Of a DNA stretch of 64,000 nucleotides, positions 46,509 to 57,635 are shown piece by piece. A program made the translations under genes and the position numbers. Source of the DNA: Prionace glauca (taxonomy: Eukaryota; Chordata; Chondrichthyes; Carcharhiniformes; Carcharhinidae); contig CM075728.1 of assembly GCA_037974335.1 (NCBI GenBank), forward strand, positions 112,835,476-112,899,475, read 5' to 3'. Below the pieces are notes generated by a model that saw only the letters and a program-made list of their open reading frames with translations, searched no databases and was not told the origin of the DNA. How positions within the stretch are numbered: the first letter of the stretch is position 1; every line of letters starts with the position of its first letter.

Positions 46509-47429
46509 ATGGCAGTTCAGGCTGTAAGCTGCATCTCCTGTGGGATGTATGTAGTGAGGGACTCCAGCAGTGTTTCAGGTGATTTTACTTGTGGGAAGTG
46601 TGTTAGATTGCAGTTTCTGGAGGAGCGTGTAAAGGAGCTGGAGGTGGAATTAGAGGAGCTCCGCATAATTCGGGAAGTGGAGGAGGACATAGAAAGGAGT
46701 TATAAGGAGATAGTCACTCCTAGAAATAAGTCTTGGGTCACTGCCAGGAAGAGGGGCAAGAAGCAGTTGGGGGGACAATCCCCTGGGGCTGTTCCCCTCC
46801 AAAATAGGTTTTCGGTCCTGGAGGCTACAGTTGAGGAGGAATCAACTGGGGATAGCCAAAGGGAGCAGGTCTCTGGAGGTGAGCCTATTGGGAAACCTCA
46901 GGTGGTTAGGGGTAAGAGGTTGGGCCTCGTGATTGGGGACTCCACAGTTAAGGGGACGGATAGGAGAGTCGGAGGTAAGGGTAGGGACTCAGGGCTGGTT
47001 TGTTGCCTACCTGGGGCTGGGGTCCGGGATGTATCGGACAGGGTATTCAGGACTCTTAGGGGAGAGGGAGATCAACCCCAAGTTATAGTTCATGTGGGGA
47101 CACATGACATAGGGAGATTAAGGGAAGGGGATATTAAACAAAGATTTATGGAGTTGGGGTGGAAACTAAAGGACAAGTCTGGAAGAGTAGTTATATCCGG
47201 ACTCTTGCCTGTGCCACGGGATAGTATAGAGAGGAATAGAGAGAGGGAAAGTTTGAACTCGTGGCTGAGGGGATGGTGCAGGAGGGAGGGGTTCAGGTAC
47301 TTGAGCAATTGCGGCTCATTCTGGGGAAGGTGGGACCTCTATAAGAGTGATGGTCTTCACCTGAACCAGAGGGGAATCAATATCCTGGGGGGTAAATTTG
47401 CGAAAGCTATGCAGGGAGGTTTAAACTGA
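46509..47429 (+). CDS. LINE ORF1 protein: zinc-knuckle-like, coiled coil, SGNH esterase
   Basis: A 306-residue protein, intact. Residues about 7-36 carry two CxxC pairs ('CISCG' and 'CGKC'), a possible zinc-binding module. Residues about 40-70 ('LEERVKELEVELEELRII') form a likely coiled coil. Residues about 135-306 look like an SGNH/GDSL-type esterase domain: 'GLVIGDSTVKG' (nucleophile Ser in GDS), 'VHVGTHDIG' (block III, with His where Asn is usual) and 'SDGLHLNQRG' (catalytic Asp and His). Esterase ORF1 proteins are known from CR1-clade LINEs, where they bind RNA and membranes or assist retrotransposition. Start: the ATG at 46,509 is the first in frame after the 5' UTR repeats. Confidence 0.88.
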   Translation: MAVQAVSCISCGMYVVRDSSSVSGDFTCGKCVRLQFLEERVKELEVELEELRIIREVEEDIERSYKEIVTPRNKSWVTARKRGKKQLGGQSPGAVPLQNRFSVLEATVEEESTGDSQREQVSGGEPIGKPQVVRGKRLGLVIGDSTVKGTDRRVGGKGRDSGLVCCLPGAGVRDVSDRVFRTLRGEGDQPQVIVHVGTHDIGRLREGDIKQRFMELGWKLKDKSGRVVISGLLPVPRDSIERNRERESLNSWLRGWCRREGFRYLSNCGSFWGRWDLYKSDGLHLNQRGINILGGKFAKAMQGGLN

Positions 47430-47449
47430 TTCGGAGGGGGGGTGGGATC

Positions 47450-50351
47450 GTGAGTAGAAGGGGTGAAAGTGAGGGGGGCATAGATGGGGAATGCAAGGCA
47501 AGGCATAGTGGGGGTGGGGCGGAGCAGGATTTGAAATGCATGTACTTTAATGCGAGGAGTATTCGCAATAAAGTGGATGAACTTGCAGCGTGGATCAGTA
47601 CCTGGGACTTTGATGTTGTGGCCATTTCAGAGACGTGGATAGAGCAGAGTCAGGAATGGTTGTTGCAGGTTCCGGGGTACAAATGCTTTAGTCGGAGTGG
47701 AGAAGAAGGTAGAAGGGGGGGTGGGGTAGCATTGCTAGTTAAGGACTGTATCACAGTGTCGGAGAGGAAGTTTAATGAGGACTTGTCAGTTGAGGTAGTA
47801 TGGGCAGAGATTAGAAATAGGAGAGGAGAGGTCACCCTGTTGGGAGTCTTTTATAGACCTCCTAAAAGTTCTAGAGAGGTTGAGGAAAGGATTGTGGAGA
47901 CAATCCTGGCTAGGAGTGAAAGTAATAGGATAATTGTTATGGGGGACTTTAACTTTGCGAATATTGATTGGAATTGCTATGGTTCTAGCTCGTTAGAGGG
48001 GTCAGTGTTTGTACAAAGCGTGCAGGAAGGTTTTTTGACTCAGTATGTAGATAGGCCAACTAGAGGTGAGGCTATATTGGATTTGGTGCTGGGAAATGAG
48101 CCAGACCAGGTGCTAGACTTGGAAGTTGGTGTGCACTTTGGTGATAGTGACCACAATTCGGTTACGTTCACCTTAGTGATGGAAAGGGATAGGCATGAAC
48201 CTCAGGTCAATAGTTTTAGCTGGGGGAAGGGTAATTATGAGGCTATTAGGAGAGAATTAGGAAGCATAGGTTGGACTAGGAGATTACAGGGACTGGGAAC
48301 GTCCGAAATGTGGAATTTTTTCAAGGAACAGCTACTGCGGGTCTGCGATAGGTATGTCCCTGTCAGGCAAGGAGGATTTGGTAGGGCTAGGGAACCGTGG
48401 TGTATTAAAAAAGTTGATTCGTTGGTTAGGAAGAAAAAGGAGGCTTATGTTCGGATGAGGCTTGAGGGCTCAGGTAGTGCATTAGAAAGCTTTAGATTGG
48501 CTAGGAGGGAGTTGAAGAGTGAGTTAAGAAGGGCTAAAAGAGGACATGAGAAGACTTTGGCTGATAGGATTAAGGAGAATCCTAAGGCGTTCTATAGGTA
48601 TGTCAAGAATAGAAAGTTGGTCAGGGCAAGATTAGGGCCAGTTACAGACAGCAGAGGGAAGTTGTGTGTGGAACCGGAGGAGATTGGAGAAGCATTGAAC
48701 CAATATTTCTCTTCGGTGTTCACGCAGGGGGACATGAATATAGCTGAGGAGGACACTGGGTTGCAGGGGTGTAAAATAGACAGTATTACGGTTGATAAGG
48801 GGGATGTGCTGGATATTCTTGAGGGGTTGAAAATAGATAAGTCCCCTGGTCCGGATGGGATCTACCCTAGGATTCTCTGGGAGGCTAGAGAGGTGATTGC
48901 AGAGCCTCTGGCTCTGATCTTCAGGTCGTCATTGGTCTCTGGTGTAGTCCCGGAGGATTGGAGGGTAGCGAATTGTTTAAGAAGGGGAACAGAGACTTTG
49001 CCGGGAATTATAGACTGGTGAGTCTTACTTCTGTTGTGGGCAAGGTTTTAGAAAAAATTATTAGGGATAGGATTTATAGTTATTTGGAGTGTAATGAATT
49101 GATTAGAGATAGTGCATGGTTTTGTAGCGGGTAGGTCGTGCCTTACTAACCTTATTGAGTTTTTTGATAAGGCGACCAAAGAGGTGGATGGGGGCAAGGC
49201 AGTTGATGTGGTATATATGGATTTTAGTAAGGCGTTCGATAAGGTTCACCATGGTAGGCTTCTGCAGAAAATGCAGATGTATGGGATTGTGGGTAATCTA
49301 GGAAATTGGATCAGAAATTGGCTATCAGATAGGAGACAGAGGGTGGTGGTTGATGGTAAATATTCATCATGGAGTTCGGTTACGAGTGGTGTGCCTCAGG
49401 GATGTTTTGGGGCCACTGCTGTTTGTAATCTTTATTAATGATCTGGATGAGGGTATAGTTGGGTGGATTAGTAAATTTGCTGATGACACCAAAGTCGGAG
49501 GTGTGGTAGATTGTGAGGAAGGGTGTCATAGTCTGCTGGGAGACTGAGATAGGTTGCAGAGCTGGGCCGAGAGGTGGCGGATGGAATTTAATGCGGAGAA
49601 GTGTGAGGTAATTCACTTCGGTAGGAGCAACAGATGTGTCGAGTATAGGGCTAATGGGAGGACTTTGAATAGTGTGGATGAACAGAGGGATCTAGGTGTA
49701 TGTGTACATAGATCCCTGAAAGTTGGGAATCAAGTAGATAAGGTTGTTAAGAAGGCGTACGGTGTCTTGGTGTTTATTGGTAGGGGGATTGAATTTAAGA
49801 ATCGCAGCGTCATGTTGCAACTGTACACTACTCTGGTACGGCCGCACTTGGAGTACTGTGTGCAGTTCTGGTCCCCACATTACAGGAAGGATGTGGAGGC
49901 TTTGGAGAGGGTGCAGAGGAGGTTTACTAGGATGTTGCCTGGTATGGTGGGGAGGTCCTATGAGGAGAGACTGAGGGATTTCGGTTGTTTTCGTTGGAAA
50001 GAAGGCGGCTAAGAGGGGATCTTATTGAAACATATAAGATGATTAGAGGTTTAGATAGGGTGGACAGTGATAGCCTTTTTCCTCGGATGGAGAAAGCTAG
50101 CACGAGGGGGCATGGCTTTAAAGTAAGGGGGGGGTAGCTACAGGACGGATGTCAGGGGTAGGTTCTTTACCCAGCGGGTGGTGAGGGATTGGAATGCCCT
50201 GCCTGCTGCGGTTGTAAATGTTCCTAGTTTGGGGGCGTTTAAGAGATCTGTAGATAGGTTTATGGACGAAAAGGGATTGGTATAGGCTAGTGGGACATTG
50301 TTTTTGTAACTGGTCGGCACAACATCGTGGGCCGAAGGGCCTGTTCTGCAC
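47450..50351 (+). pseudogene. LINE ORF2: endonuclease and reverse transcriptase, frame-broken
   Basis: 47,450-49,021 is one frame with a complete APE-type endonuclease: 'MYFNARSIRNKVDEL' (Asn), 'VVAISETWI' (catalytic Glu), 'GDFNFANIDW' and 'GDSDHNSVTF' (catalytic Asp/His), then the linker 'YVPVRQGGFGRAREPW' and the RT start 'VDKSPGPDGIYPRIL'. RT then continues in other frames: 49,112-49,438 ('VYMDFSKAFDKVHH', 'VTSGVPQG'), 49,350-49,547 ('SKFADDTKVGG') and 49,554-50,012 ('WRMEFNAEKCEVIHFGRS', 'RPHLEYCVQFWSPHY'), with the C-terminus to about 50,351. I count about four breaks, so it is not functional as it stands. Confidence 0.9.
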
Positions 50352-50372
50352 AGTAATGTTCTATGTTCTATA

Positions 50373-50875
50373 TATTTGTCTGACACATTAAGAGTTATTT
50401 TTCATGGCAACATCGGGAAAGAAGGTACCAATTGAGTGTTACGTGAACAATGTTGACTGTACAAAAAAATGCAACAAAAAAGTGAGAATTGATTTGGCCA
50501 GCATTAAACAAGAAGGATTCAAAGCTCAACTGGGTTGGTGCAAATCTACAGTTATCCGACTACTTTAGTAAAAGAGGTGCAGGTGCTAGAAAGTTGTTAA
50601 GAATACAGGAGAATAGATACTTTAAATTAATTTGAGATGGAATAAAGGGGAATCTATCATAATGCGGAATGACAAAATGATATGGTGGTCAGCTGATCCA
50701 GTATAAATAAGCAGATGGGAATTGTGGGAAGATGGTGTGGCCCCAAGTGTTGAAGTTTCTTTACTAAACTTTTTTTTCTTAGATTTACTTTCTGAAATTA
50801 GTTTTACTGCTTGCAACTGAAGTACCCCCAATGACGGATGAACAATGTGTAATTGTCACTTAATAGACACGTCAG
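50373..50875 (+). mobile_element. Ty1/copia-like retrotransposon A, right part (fossil)
   Basis: Continuation of element A after the LINE: a ribonuclease-H-like stretch ('KKVRIDLASIKQ' near 50,480-50,515) followed by AT-rich DNA leading to the LTR. Broken in several places. Confidence 0.65.
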
Positions 50876-51083
50876 TGTTAGGAATGGGTTAACAGCAACC
50901 TTCCACATAAGACCTAATTTGTATATTAGTTGTTTAATAGTAGTCACTAGGATATATAAAGGGGGTTACAAGTAGCACTGGGTATTGGATGTGTCTGTGG
51001 AATTGAATCAGAAAATAAAGTTAGTTTATGAAGAAGCAGGATTTGCAATTTCTTTTACTGGATTGCAAGTGAGAGGCTCAACA
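50876..51083 (+). repeat. LTR of the copia-like elements
   Basis: A 208-bp block with TGTTA...CAACA ends, a TATA-like 'ggatatataaaggg' and a poly(A)-signal-like 'agaaaataaagtta'. It is followed at once by a 'ttggtagcagaggatgg' primer-binding-like site resembling the initiator-tRNA-Met type used by copia elements. It stands where the 3' LTR of element A and the 5' LTR of element B would both be expected. Confidence 0.7.
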
Positions 51084-54000
51084 TTGGTAGCAGAGGATGG
51101 TTGCTGGTTTCAAGGGCTGCAAGTTATGATATTCTCAAGGGAAAAGAAAGCCTTGACTCAGCATTCCAATTAGTGAAGGAGTGAGTGGGAGACAACAAAA
51201 TGGCTGAACCCACAGTAAAAGTGTCAGGATATGACTGTCCACCATTCTTCTCAGACACTGAAACTTATGACCAATGGAGAAGTGAAGACATCATGTAGAC
51301 TTTGGTAACTGGTTTGGGGAAATGAGAACAAAGTTATGGCCTTGGCTGTTTCTTTAGTATTAAAGTTAGACGCAAAGTATCTTCTGAATTGGAGTTGAAA
51401 CGTTTGAACTCAGAGGAAGGTCTGGATAATTTATTAAATGTTATGAATAAGATTTATCAAAAGGATGACTTTTTAAATGCACATGAAGCCTGGTCAGATT
51501 TCGATAAATTTTTGGAAATCAGAGGATATTTCTATTGAGTATGTGATGACATTTAATAGACTGTATATAATGGTTCAGAAAAACTGCCTGGAAATTCTAC
51601 AGTCTGTGGTATTTAAATTACTGGACAGTGCTAAAATTACAAATATGGATAGGTTCCTGGTTTTAACAGGAGTTAAATTTGCAGACAAATACCTTTATAT
51701 GAGTAAATGTCTGAGGCCTTAAACATGTTTATGAAAACGTTCTATCCCCACGGCTTTTATGACACAAATTGGTCTGTCAGTGATAAAACAGACTGTGGCA
51801 GATACATTGTTAACAGGATGGTGAGATCATACAGACACAAGCTGGCGCTGGGATTATGGTAGAAGATTGAAACCCAGAAATTGAGGACAGAAACCCCTTT
51901 AATATCTATAGCAGAAGGAAGGATATGGAGAGTGGTAACAGAAAAATGAACCTCAGAACTGACCAGGGTATGATTAATCATTGTTTTTGGTGTGAATCTA
52001 AATTTCATTATGCTTTCAACTGACTGAAGCAATCTAATAGTGTCTGAAGCTATACGTGACACAGAAGAATCAGAAGAGAAAAGGGATAGTGACAGAAAGA
52101 AGGCATTGTCTCAACAACAAGAAGTTTTACTCCTGTATTGAAAGTTTTGGTTGCAGAGTCCTTCAGCTGTGCTGTATTGGATAGTGGCTGTACATATAGT
52201 GTGTGGAATTGACTGGTTAAAATGTTATCTGGACTCTTTAAATGCTGAAAATTGGAGTAAGGTTAAGGAAGTTCCACAAGTTTCAGTTTTGTGGATGATA
52301 ATACCCTGAAGTCACTGAAAAGATCCCTTGCAATATTGCAGGAGCAAATCATTTTCATTAATTGTGTCAAGTGAGAAACTTTGCTCCTGAGTAGATCATC
52401 GATGAAGAAAGCACACATGAAACTGGATATGGAAAATGAAAAGGCAATAGGTTTTGGAAAAACAGTGGTCTTACAACTTACACAATTGGGACACTAATAT
52501 TCTGTTAATGACCGATAATTTATCAGGTAAAGAGGTTAAGGAAGTGTTATTTGCATCTGGAAATGGGAATTTGGCAGATTAAAAAGCTCACTGTTTTGAA
52601 GCTGCATCGGCAATTTGCACATCTGTCTCCTTGGAGGCTGCAAATTTTATTAAAGGATTCTGGGGTCAGGAAATGAGGACTATATAAGCTTATGGAACGG
52701 GTCAGTGATCGGAATGAAGTATAGAAGGACACCATTATGATTGATAGTAACTCCACCTTTGGCCAGAGATTTTAATGATGTTGTGGCTATGGACATTAAG
52801 AACTGGGATAAGGCAAATAATATATATATTTTCCACTTTGCTAAATCAACAATCAGATTTAGTAAATCAACAGTTTTTCATAGTGGAGAAAAGACTAATC
52901 CTGGATCAGATCATGGAAAAATGGATAGAGACAGGAATGGGGCCATTGGCAAAGTTCCTTTATAGGCAACTGGGGGGTGGATTTGCCAATGATGAAGTTA
53001 GGGATAGGTATAAAAGTATGAATGTGGCTGCGGAAAGCCCAGTTAGTAATGGAGTGTGTGAGAGGAACCATGCAGTAATAGATGACACACTCAGGAAAAT
53101 TTTGGCAGATATACTAGATTTGCAAGATACATTCAGCCTTAGCACGAGAGGTACATGCAAAGAATTTGTTGCAGTGGTTGGGGATTGTAGTCCATATCGA
53201 TGTTTATTTGGTAGAAATCCGACCACTCTTCAATTTTGAATGGCGAGCCTTCAGCTTGGGAAGGGACTACAATTAGCTCTGGCTTTGCTGAGCATTTAAA
53301 TGCACTGCATATAAGTAGAAGAGCATTTTTGGAAGCAGAAGTCTGAAAGAATTCAGAGCATTAAGGCACAATGTACGGCCATCAAACACTGTTTCTTAGC
53401 AAGGGGACATAGCATACGATGAGAATTTCAATGAATAGAAATTTATGCCTATAACCAGGGAAGGTTATAGGCATAGATGGCAAAACAATTGTTTTGCAAC
53501 ATGGCAATCGAACTGTTGGGGTACATTCATCAAGAATAATGGGTACAGATTACAAATTTAGAAAGAGTTGGCTAACGTGATGAGGAACCAGGATCATCTG
53601 ATACACATGTTATAGAATTATGTAAGTTAGCTGAAACAGGCTATCTATAGAGGAATACAGTATTTCTGATGAAATAGAACAGACCATGTTTTCTAAAGGA
53701 CAACTTCTAAAAGTTGGTACAAAACTGACATCCCTGCCTGAAGGGTTCAGTCAATGAAAGGATGCAACTGTCATTAGTAGAGCAAGGAAGACCACTGAAC
53801 AGTATAAACATTGGTTGAATGTACAGAACACAGGGGAGGATGTCAGGACTATGGATTGGGAACATGAAGTTCAAAAATGGAATGCATAAGAATTGTAGTG
53901 TCAGTTCCTGTGATCATATTCACTATCATCTGAAGAGATAGAGAACCTCTCGCAACAGATTAAGCAGTGGTAGTTCAGAACAAGATATCAAGAAGAATAG

Positions 54001-55900
54001 GGGACAAAGCTTGACAAGGTCTCAGCGTATGGGTAAGACTATGAATGCTACTAGGAGTAGAAGCTCACATACTCGCGAGGTTTTGGTGGCTTCTAAATTA
54101 GATGAAAAAGTTTAAAATGATGTTGAACTGCATAGTTGAAGTGAATTTGGAGTACACATGGAGATATCAGGGGTGTTGTGAAGTTACATATGTGAGGTTA
54201 AAATGTGGTGTTTGACAAATGTAAATAGTGAAAAGAAATGCTAAAACCAAAAGAAAGCATATAGCATTTTCCTTTTTTTTAAGACAGATATCTTTGAGTG
54301 GATTTTAAATTGCAGGCTGCAGAAACAATTGTTACAAAGACCTGCATCAAAATCTTGCAGTCAGGGTTTTAACCAACCAAAACTGGCTTTTGAATTGGAC
54401 CAATGAATTTAAAGCAAGCACACGGTGACACAACCAATGGAATTCAAATGTGAGAATTGACAGCCTCAGGCCACTAATATCACAGGAATGCTGAGGTAAT
54501 TCCAGGCATATAAATCCAGATGAGAGGGGAAATTGTCACAGTATGCTTGCTACCTTGAGTCAGGAGGGTAGGTGAAGCTGGCAGTTTCATATGTCTTCAC
54601 AAACTTACCACCTAACTAGAGAGAGATCAACTTAAAGTATTCCAGATGTGAGCATTACTGGAGAAAGTTTGTACTTCTAAAAGATGCTTGTTTGTATTTT
54701 AGTTGAGTGACTGAATTCTGTGATGATTTATTTCATTATTGCTGAGGGACTCTTGTGCCTGAACAGCACTTATTGGGGTTTTATTCTGTTTGTTAATTTG
54801 TTTTAAGGTTGTCACCAACTTTAAAAATAAAGACCTGTTAATTGTTTGTTGTCAGATCGTGTCTTAATTTAACAAAACCAATAACTTCCTGCTCCCTCGC
54901 ACATACTTGTACAAGATTATGAGGGAAGGTATATCCCTTTTGGGTGGTTCCGAAATTGCGCAGACGGAAAAAATAATCTCCATGTCGTAACAGGGAACAA
55001 AGAGTTTGATCTCACAGATGGATTTGCACGGAAAAGCTGCTTCCTGCTGGAATTTGTAAGACAAAGGCCAGGCTTGTAGCAAGGGGATCTGAAGCAAATC
55101 TAGGAGACCAGGAGATAAGGAAGGATTCATCCATAGCAGGAAAGGTTGTTTTAAGGTCTTCTTGGCTCCATTAGCTACAAAGGCGTATGAATGAAAATCT
55201 ATCAATGTTAAAGCTGCTTTTTAGCAGGGGCATCAGTTTGAGAGATATTTTTCTCCATCCCCCCAGAGGGAGCTAACACTGAAGGGATACTCTGGAAGTT
55301 AGACAGATGAATGTATATATAATCTAGGGTTCACATTTTTTCCGTAAGGCCACTTTTGTTAAAGTTGGGCTATTGCCAGTTGAAACCAGATCTTGTGATG
55401 TTTTACTGACACTATGGAGGAAAGCTTTCTGGTATCTTTGTGATGCATATCAATGATCATTTTGAAGCTATTGTGTTTTGTGCTGAGGAAGGAATTCAAG
55501 GCTGGAAGGGAGGCTTCAGGAGCTTCCAAATATTTTGGGCTGGAAATTGGACAGACTGAGTCAGGTGTCACTTTACATTAGCAATCTTATTTGCAGAGTC
55601 CAACTGCAATTAATGGTGGTCGGGTTTCACAAAGGACACAGTGGGTTTCTAAGATGGGAAAAGAGGAACTCTGAAGTTTGGGCAACTGCATTGGCTACGT
55701 AGTCAGACCAGACCGGATGTTAATTTTGATGTCCTACAGTTGAGTACAAAAATGAATAATCCTGTGGTGGAAGACATAATGAGAGCAAACAAAATGTTAG
55801 CCCAACTAAAAATGCAGGAGTAGGTTTTGAGGTTCCCATGTTTGGGGATTTTAGGCACCTGAAACTCATAGTTTATAACTATTCTGTATCAATTTATGTG
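51084..55900 (+). mobile_element. Ty1/copia-like LTR retrotransposon B (fossil, with an inserted LTR)
   Basis: After the LTR and primer-binding-like site come, in order, a gag-like region (about 51.2-52.1 kb), a protease and integrase region (about 52.1-53.25 kb; the integrase stretch near 53,037-53,110 with 'SNGVCERNHAVIDDTLRK' is clear), the linker (53.4-54.17 kb) and RT (about 55.0-55.85 kb, 'KARLVARGSEANLGDQ' near 55,062). It is interrupted by the LTR at 54,174-54,992. The element is heavily broken and old. No 3' LTR was seen before 56.4 kb. Confidence 0.72.
54174..54992 (+). repeat. Solo LTR inserted in copia-like element B
   Basis: An 819-bp block bounded by TGTTGTGAAG and TCGTAACA, so the ends are TGTT...AACA inverted repeats, with a poly(A) signal in 'taaaaataaagacctg'. 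G-runs flank both ends ('cagggg' and 'gggaac'), a possible worn target duplication. Copia-like sequence is found on both sides. The parent family is not identified, but it is unlike the 208-bp copia LTR. Confidence 0.65.
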
Positions 55901-56400
55901 ATGCGTTTTCAAACCACAATCAGACCAGACCTGATTGTACTGAATAGGCTCGAAGGGCAACAGCAGAGTGGAACTATCCCCTTCAGAGATCCTGAATGGA
56001 CCTGACAAGCCAAACTCTTTCTATATTGTAACCATTTTATAATTTTAAGTTAGTCATTTGGCAGTGCTGAACTTCCATGTTGCTGAAAAAGAAATACATT
56101 TTTATTGAAGATTTTCATCTTGCACTCATCAGGTTAATTTTCCAGCATGCTAAATGTAAACAATGAGATGAGAGTGCTGATTGGTTGACAAATGGACTCT
56201 CGATTGGTAGAGACATTATCACGGAGAATGCATCAGTTCATGGTGACTGCCAAGCACATGGTTGAAATTTAAACCAGGCAATATGCCTTAAATTGATCAA
56301 GGTATTGTCCTGAGGAGTGAATTGCTTGACACTTTTTATTTAGCTGAAAAACAGCACAATGTGTGTATTTGTTTGCAAAGACCAGGGCCCTGTGAATTCG
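55901..56400. other. No gene seen
   Basis: Mixed-composition DNA between the copia-like fossil and the fold-back repeat. No exon or repeat family was recognised. Confidence 0.45.
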
Positions 56401-56404
56401 TATA

Positions 56405-56596
56405 TATGATGTCGAGATGCCGCCATTGGACTGGGGTAAACACAGTAAGAAGTCTCACAACACCAGGTTGAAGTCCAACCAGTTTATTTGATAGTAATCC
56501 CACATTAATCTATCCATGGATTACTAATGTGGGATTACTATCAAATAAACTGGTTGGACTTAAACCTGGTGTCATAAGACTTCTTACTGTGTTTAC
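56405..56596. repeat. Fold-back repeat with near-perfect 75-bp inverted arms
   Basis: It opens with 'gatgtcgagatgccgccatt'. The left arm 56,437-56,510 ('taaacacagtaagaagtctc' ... 'gtaatcccacattaatc') and the right arm 56,519-56,595 (reverse complement, ending 'cttcttactgtgttta') differ at only a handful of positions around a loop of about 8 bases ('tatccatg'). Confidence 0.9.
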
Positions 56597-56599
56597 CAA

Positions 56600-57175
56600 T
56601 TCATATATAGCCTTCAGTACACAAAATCGCTTGTCAGCGTGATCCTTAGCATATTGAGGGTTATTTAGCAAATGTCCAATCGTGGAGTCACATTTAGTTT
56701 TGCACACTGAGTTTTGCAAGCACATCATAGTTGGATAAAGTCTGCACCTTGCCGATTGCAAACAGTTTGCCAATTTTTGTATATATCTAACATTGCATTG
56801 GCACAGAAATTCATATACCACAACATTCACTTCTGTGGTGGGCAGAATGTTTTTTTGACTTGATGGCAGCATCCTGTTAGTGGTGATTCTAAACTATTAT
56901 GTGTAACATGAAGGAATATTTCTTGAAACAAAACTGCACTGATTAATGATGGAGCTTTACATTTGACAAAATAAAAGTTTATTTTTCCATAGACTGGGAT
57001 GTAATTTGCAGCCAGGTTGCCCAGAGCTAAATCTAACATCCAGGTTACTTTTTCTAACTGCTGGGTACACAAATACACAAGGAAAAACCTGCAATATTTA
57101 GCCAAGAATGATGACAGCAAGGTCCACTCAAATACATAGTTACCGCAAATAAAGTTTCACCAGTATATACATTAC
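56600..57175. other. No exon assigned downstream of the transmembrane exon
   Basis: A cytoplasmic exon might be expected on the minus strand here. Minus-strand frames at 56,872-56,510 and 57,120-56,827 lack splice sites that fit and have no motif, so I do not call one. Confidence 0.4.
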
Positions 57176-57286
57176 CTCCTCTGAATTTGTACCAACATAA
57201 AATTGCAACGAGAAGCACACATGCTACACATAGCAGCAGAACAATTAGCCACATAACTGTTGAATTGTCTTTAACCTTAGAATCTT
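57176..57286 (-). CDS. Transmembrane exon of an IgSF-type receptor
   Basis: A 111-bp exon with acceptor 'tatttctttttcag' before 57,286 and donor GGAG/GTAATG after 57,176, phase 1 at both ends. It codes a short connecting piece 'DSKVKDNSTV' (with the sequon NST) followed by about 20 hydrophobic residues, 'MWLIVLLLCVACVLLVAILC', and a basic stop-transfer 'WYKFRGG'. This is the layout of a type I membrane protein's connecting peptide plus transmembrane exon, and the phase matches the Ig exons. It lies between the right-edge Ig exon and exon A on the same strand, so it probably belongs to the gene whose Ig exon reaches 64,000. A long intron to exon A is less likely but possible. Confidence 0.7.
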
Positions 57287-57635
57287 CTGAAAAAGAAATA
57301 CAGAGGCATTTAGATTAAAATTGCCACAATAAACTGTCACTTGCGCAAAACGTGGTCTGATTTGCTTCATTTCTTTTAAATCATAATTTAAGATACTTAA
57401 ATCGTGAAAGAATCTGATATTACAGACCGGTGCTGTTAACAAACTCTCTAAACAATAGTCTAGAAATAGAGTGGTGCAAAAGGAGTGTGATTCAATGTAA
57501 ATAAGCTGCAATTACCAATGACCCAGAGAGGTGTTTACTCTGTAATTTCACAGGTCAGTTCATTTTCATGCATATTGGAGCAACGAAAACAAGATTTTTA
57601 AAAGACAATTTTAATCAAAGACTGCAGCAGGCAAA
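57287..57635. other. Intron, no feature seen
   Basis: Sequence upstream of the transmembrane exon on the minus strand. Nothing recognisable. Confidence 0.45.

Larger units (their letters stand above)
46023..50372 (+). mobile_element. Nearly full-length CR1-type LINE
   Basis: About 4.35 kb with a repeated 5' UTR, ORF1 (46,509-47,429), a complete endonuclease and reverse transcriptase region (47,450-50,351) and a 3' tail 'ggccgaagggcctgttctgc' ending in (TGTTCTA)n. It interrupts copia-like element A. 'tattt' is present at both ends (46,018-46,022 and 50,373-50,377) and could be a short target duplication, although 'tattt' also precedes the internal monomer. ORF1 is intact and ORF2 has only a few frame breaks, so the insertion is younger than most copies here. 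Confidence 0.92.
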
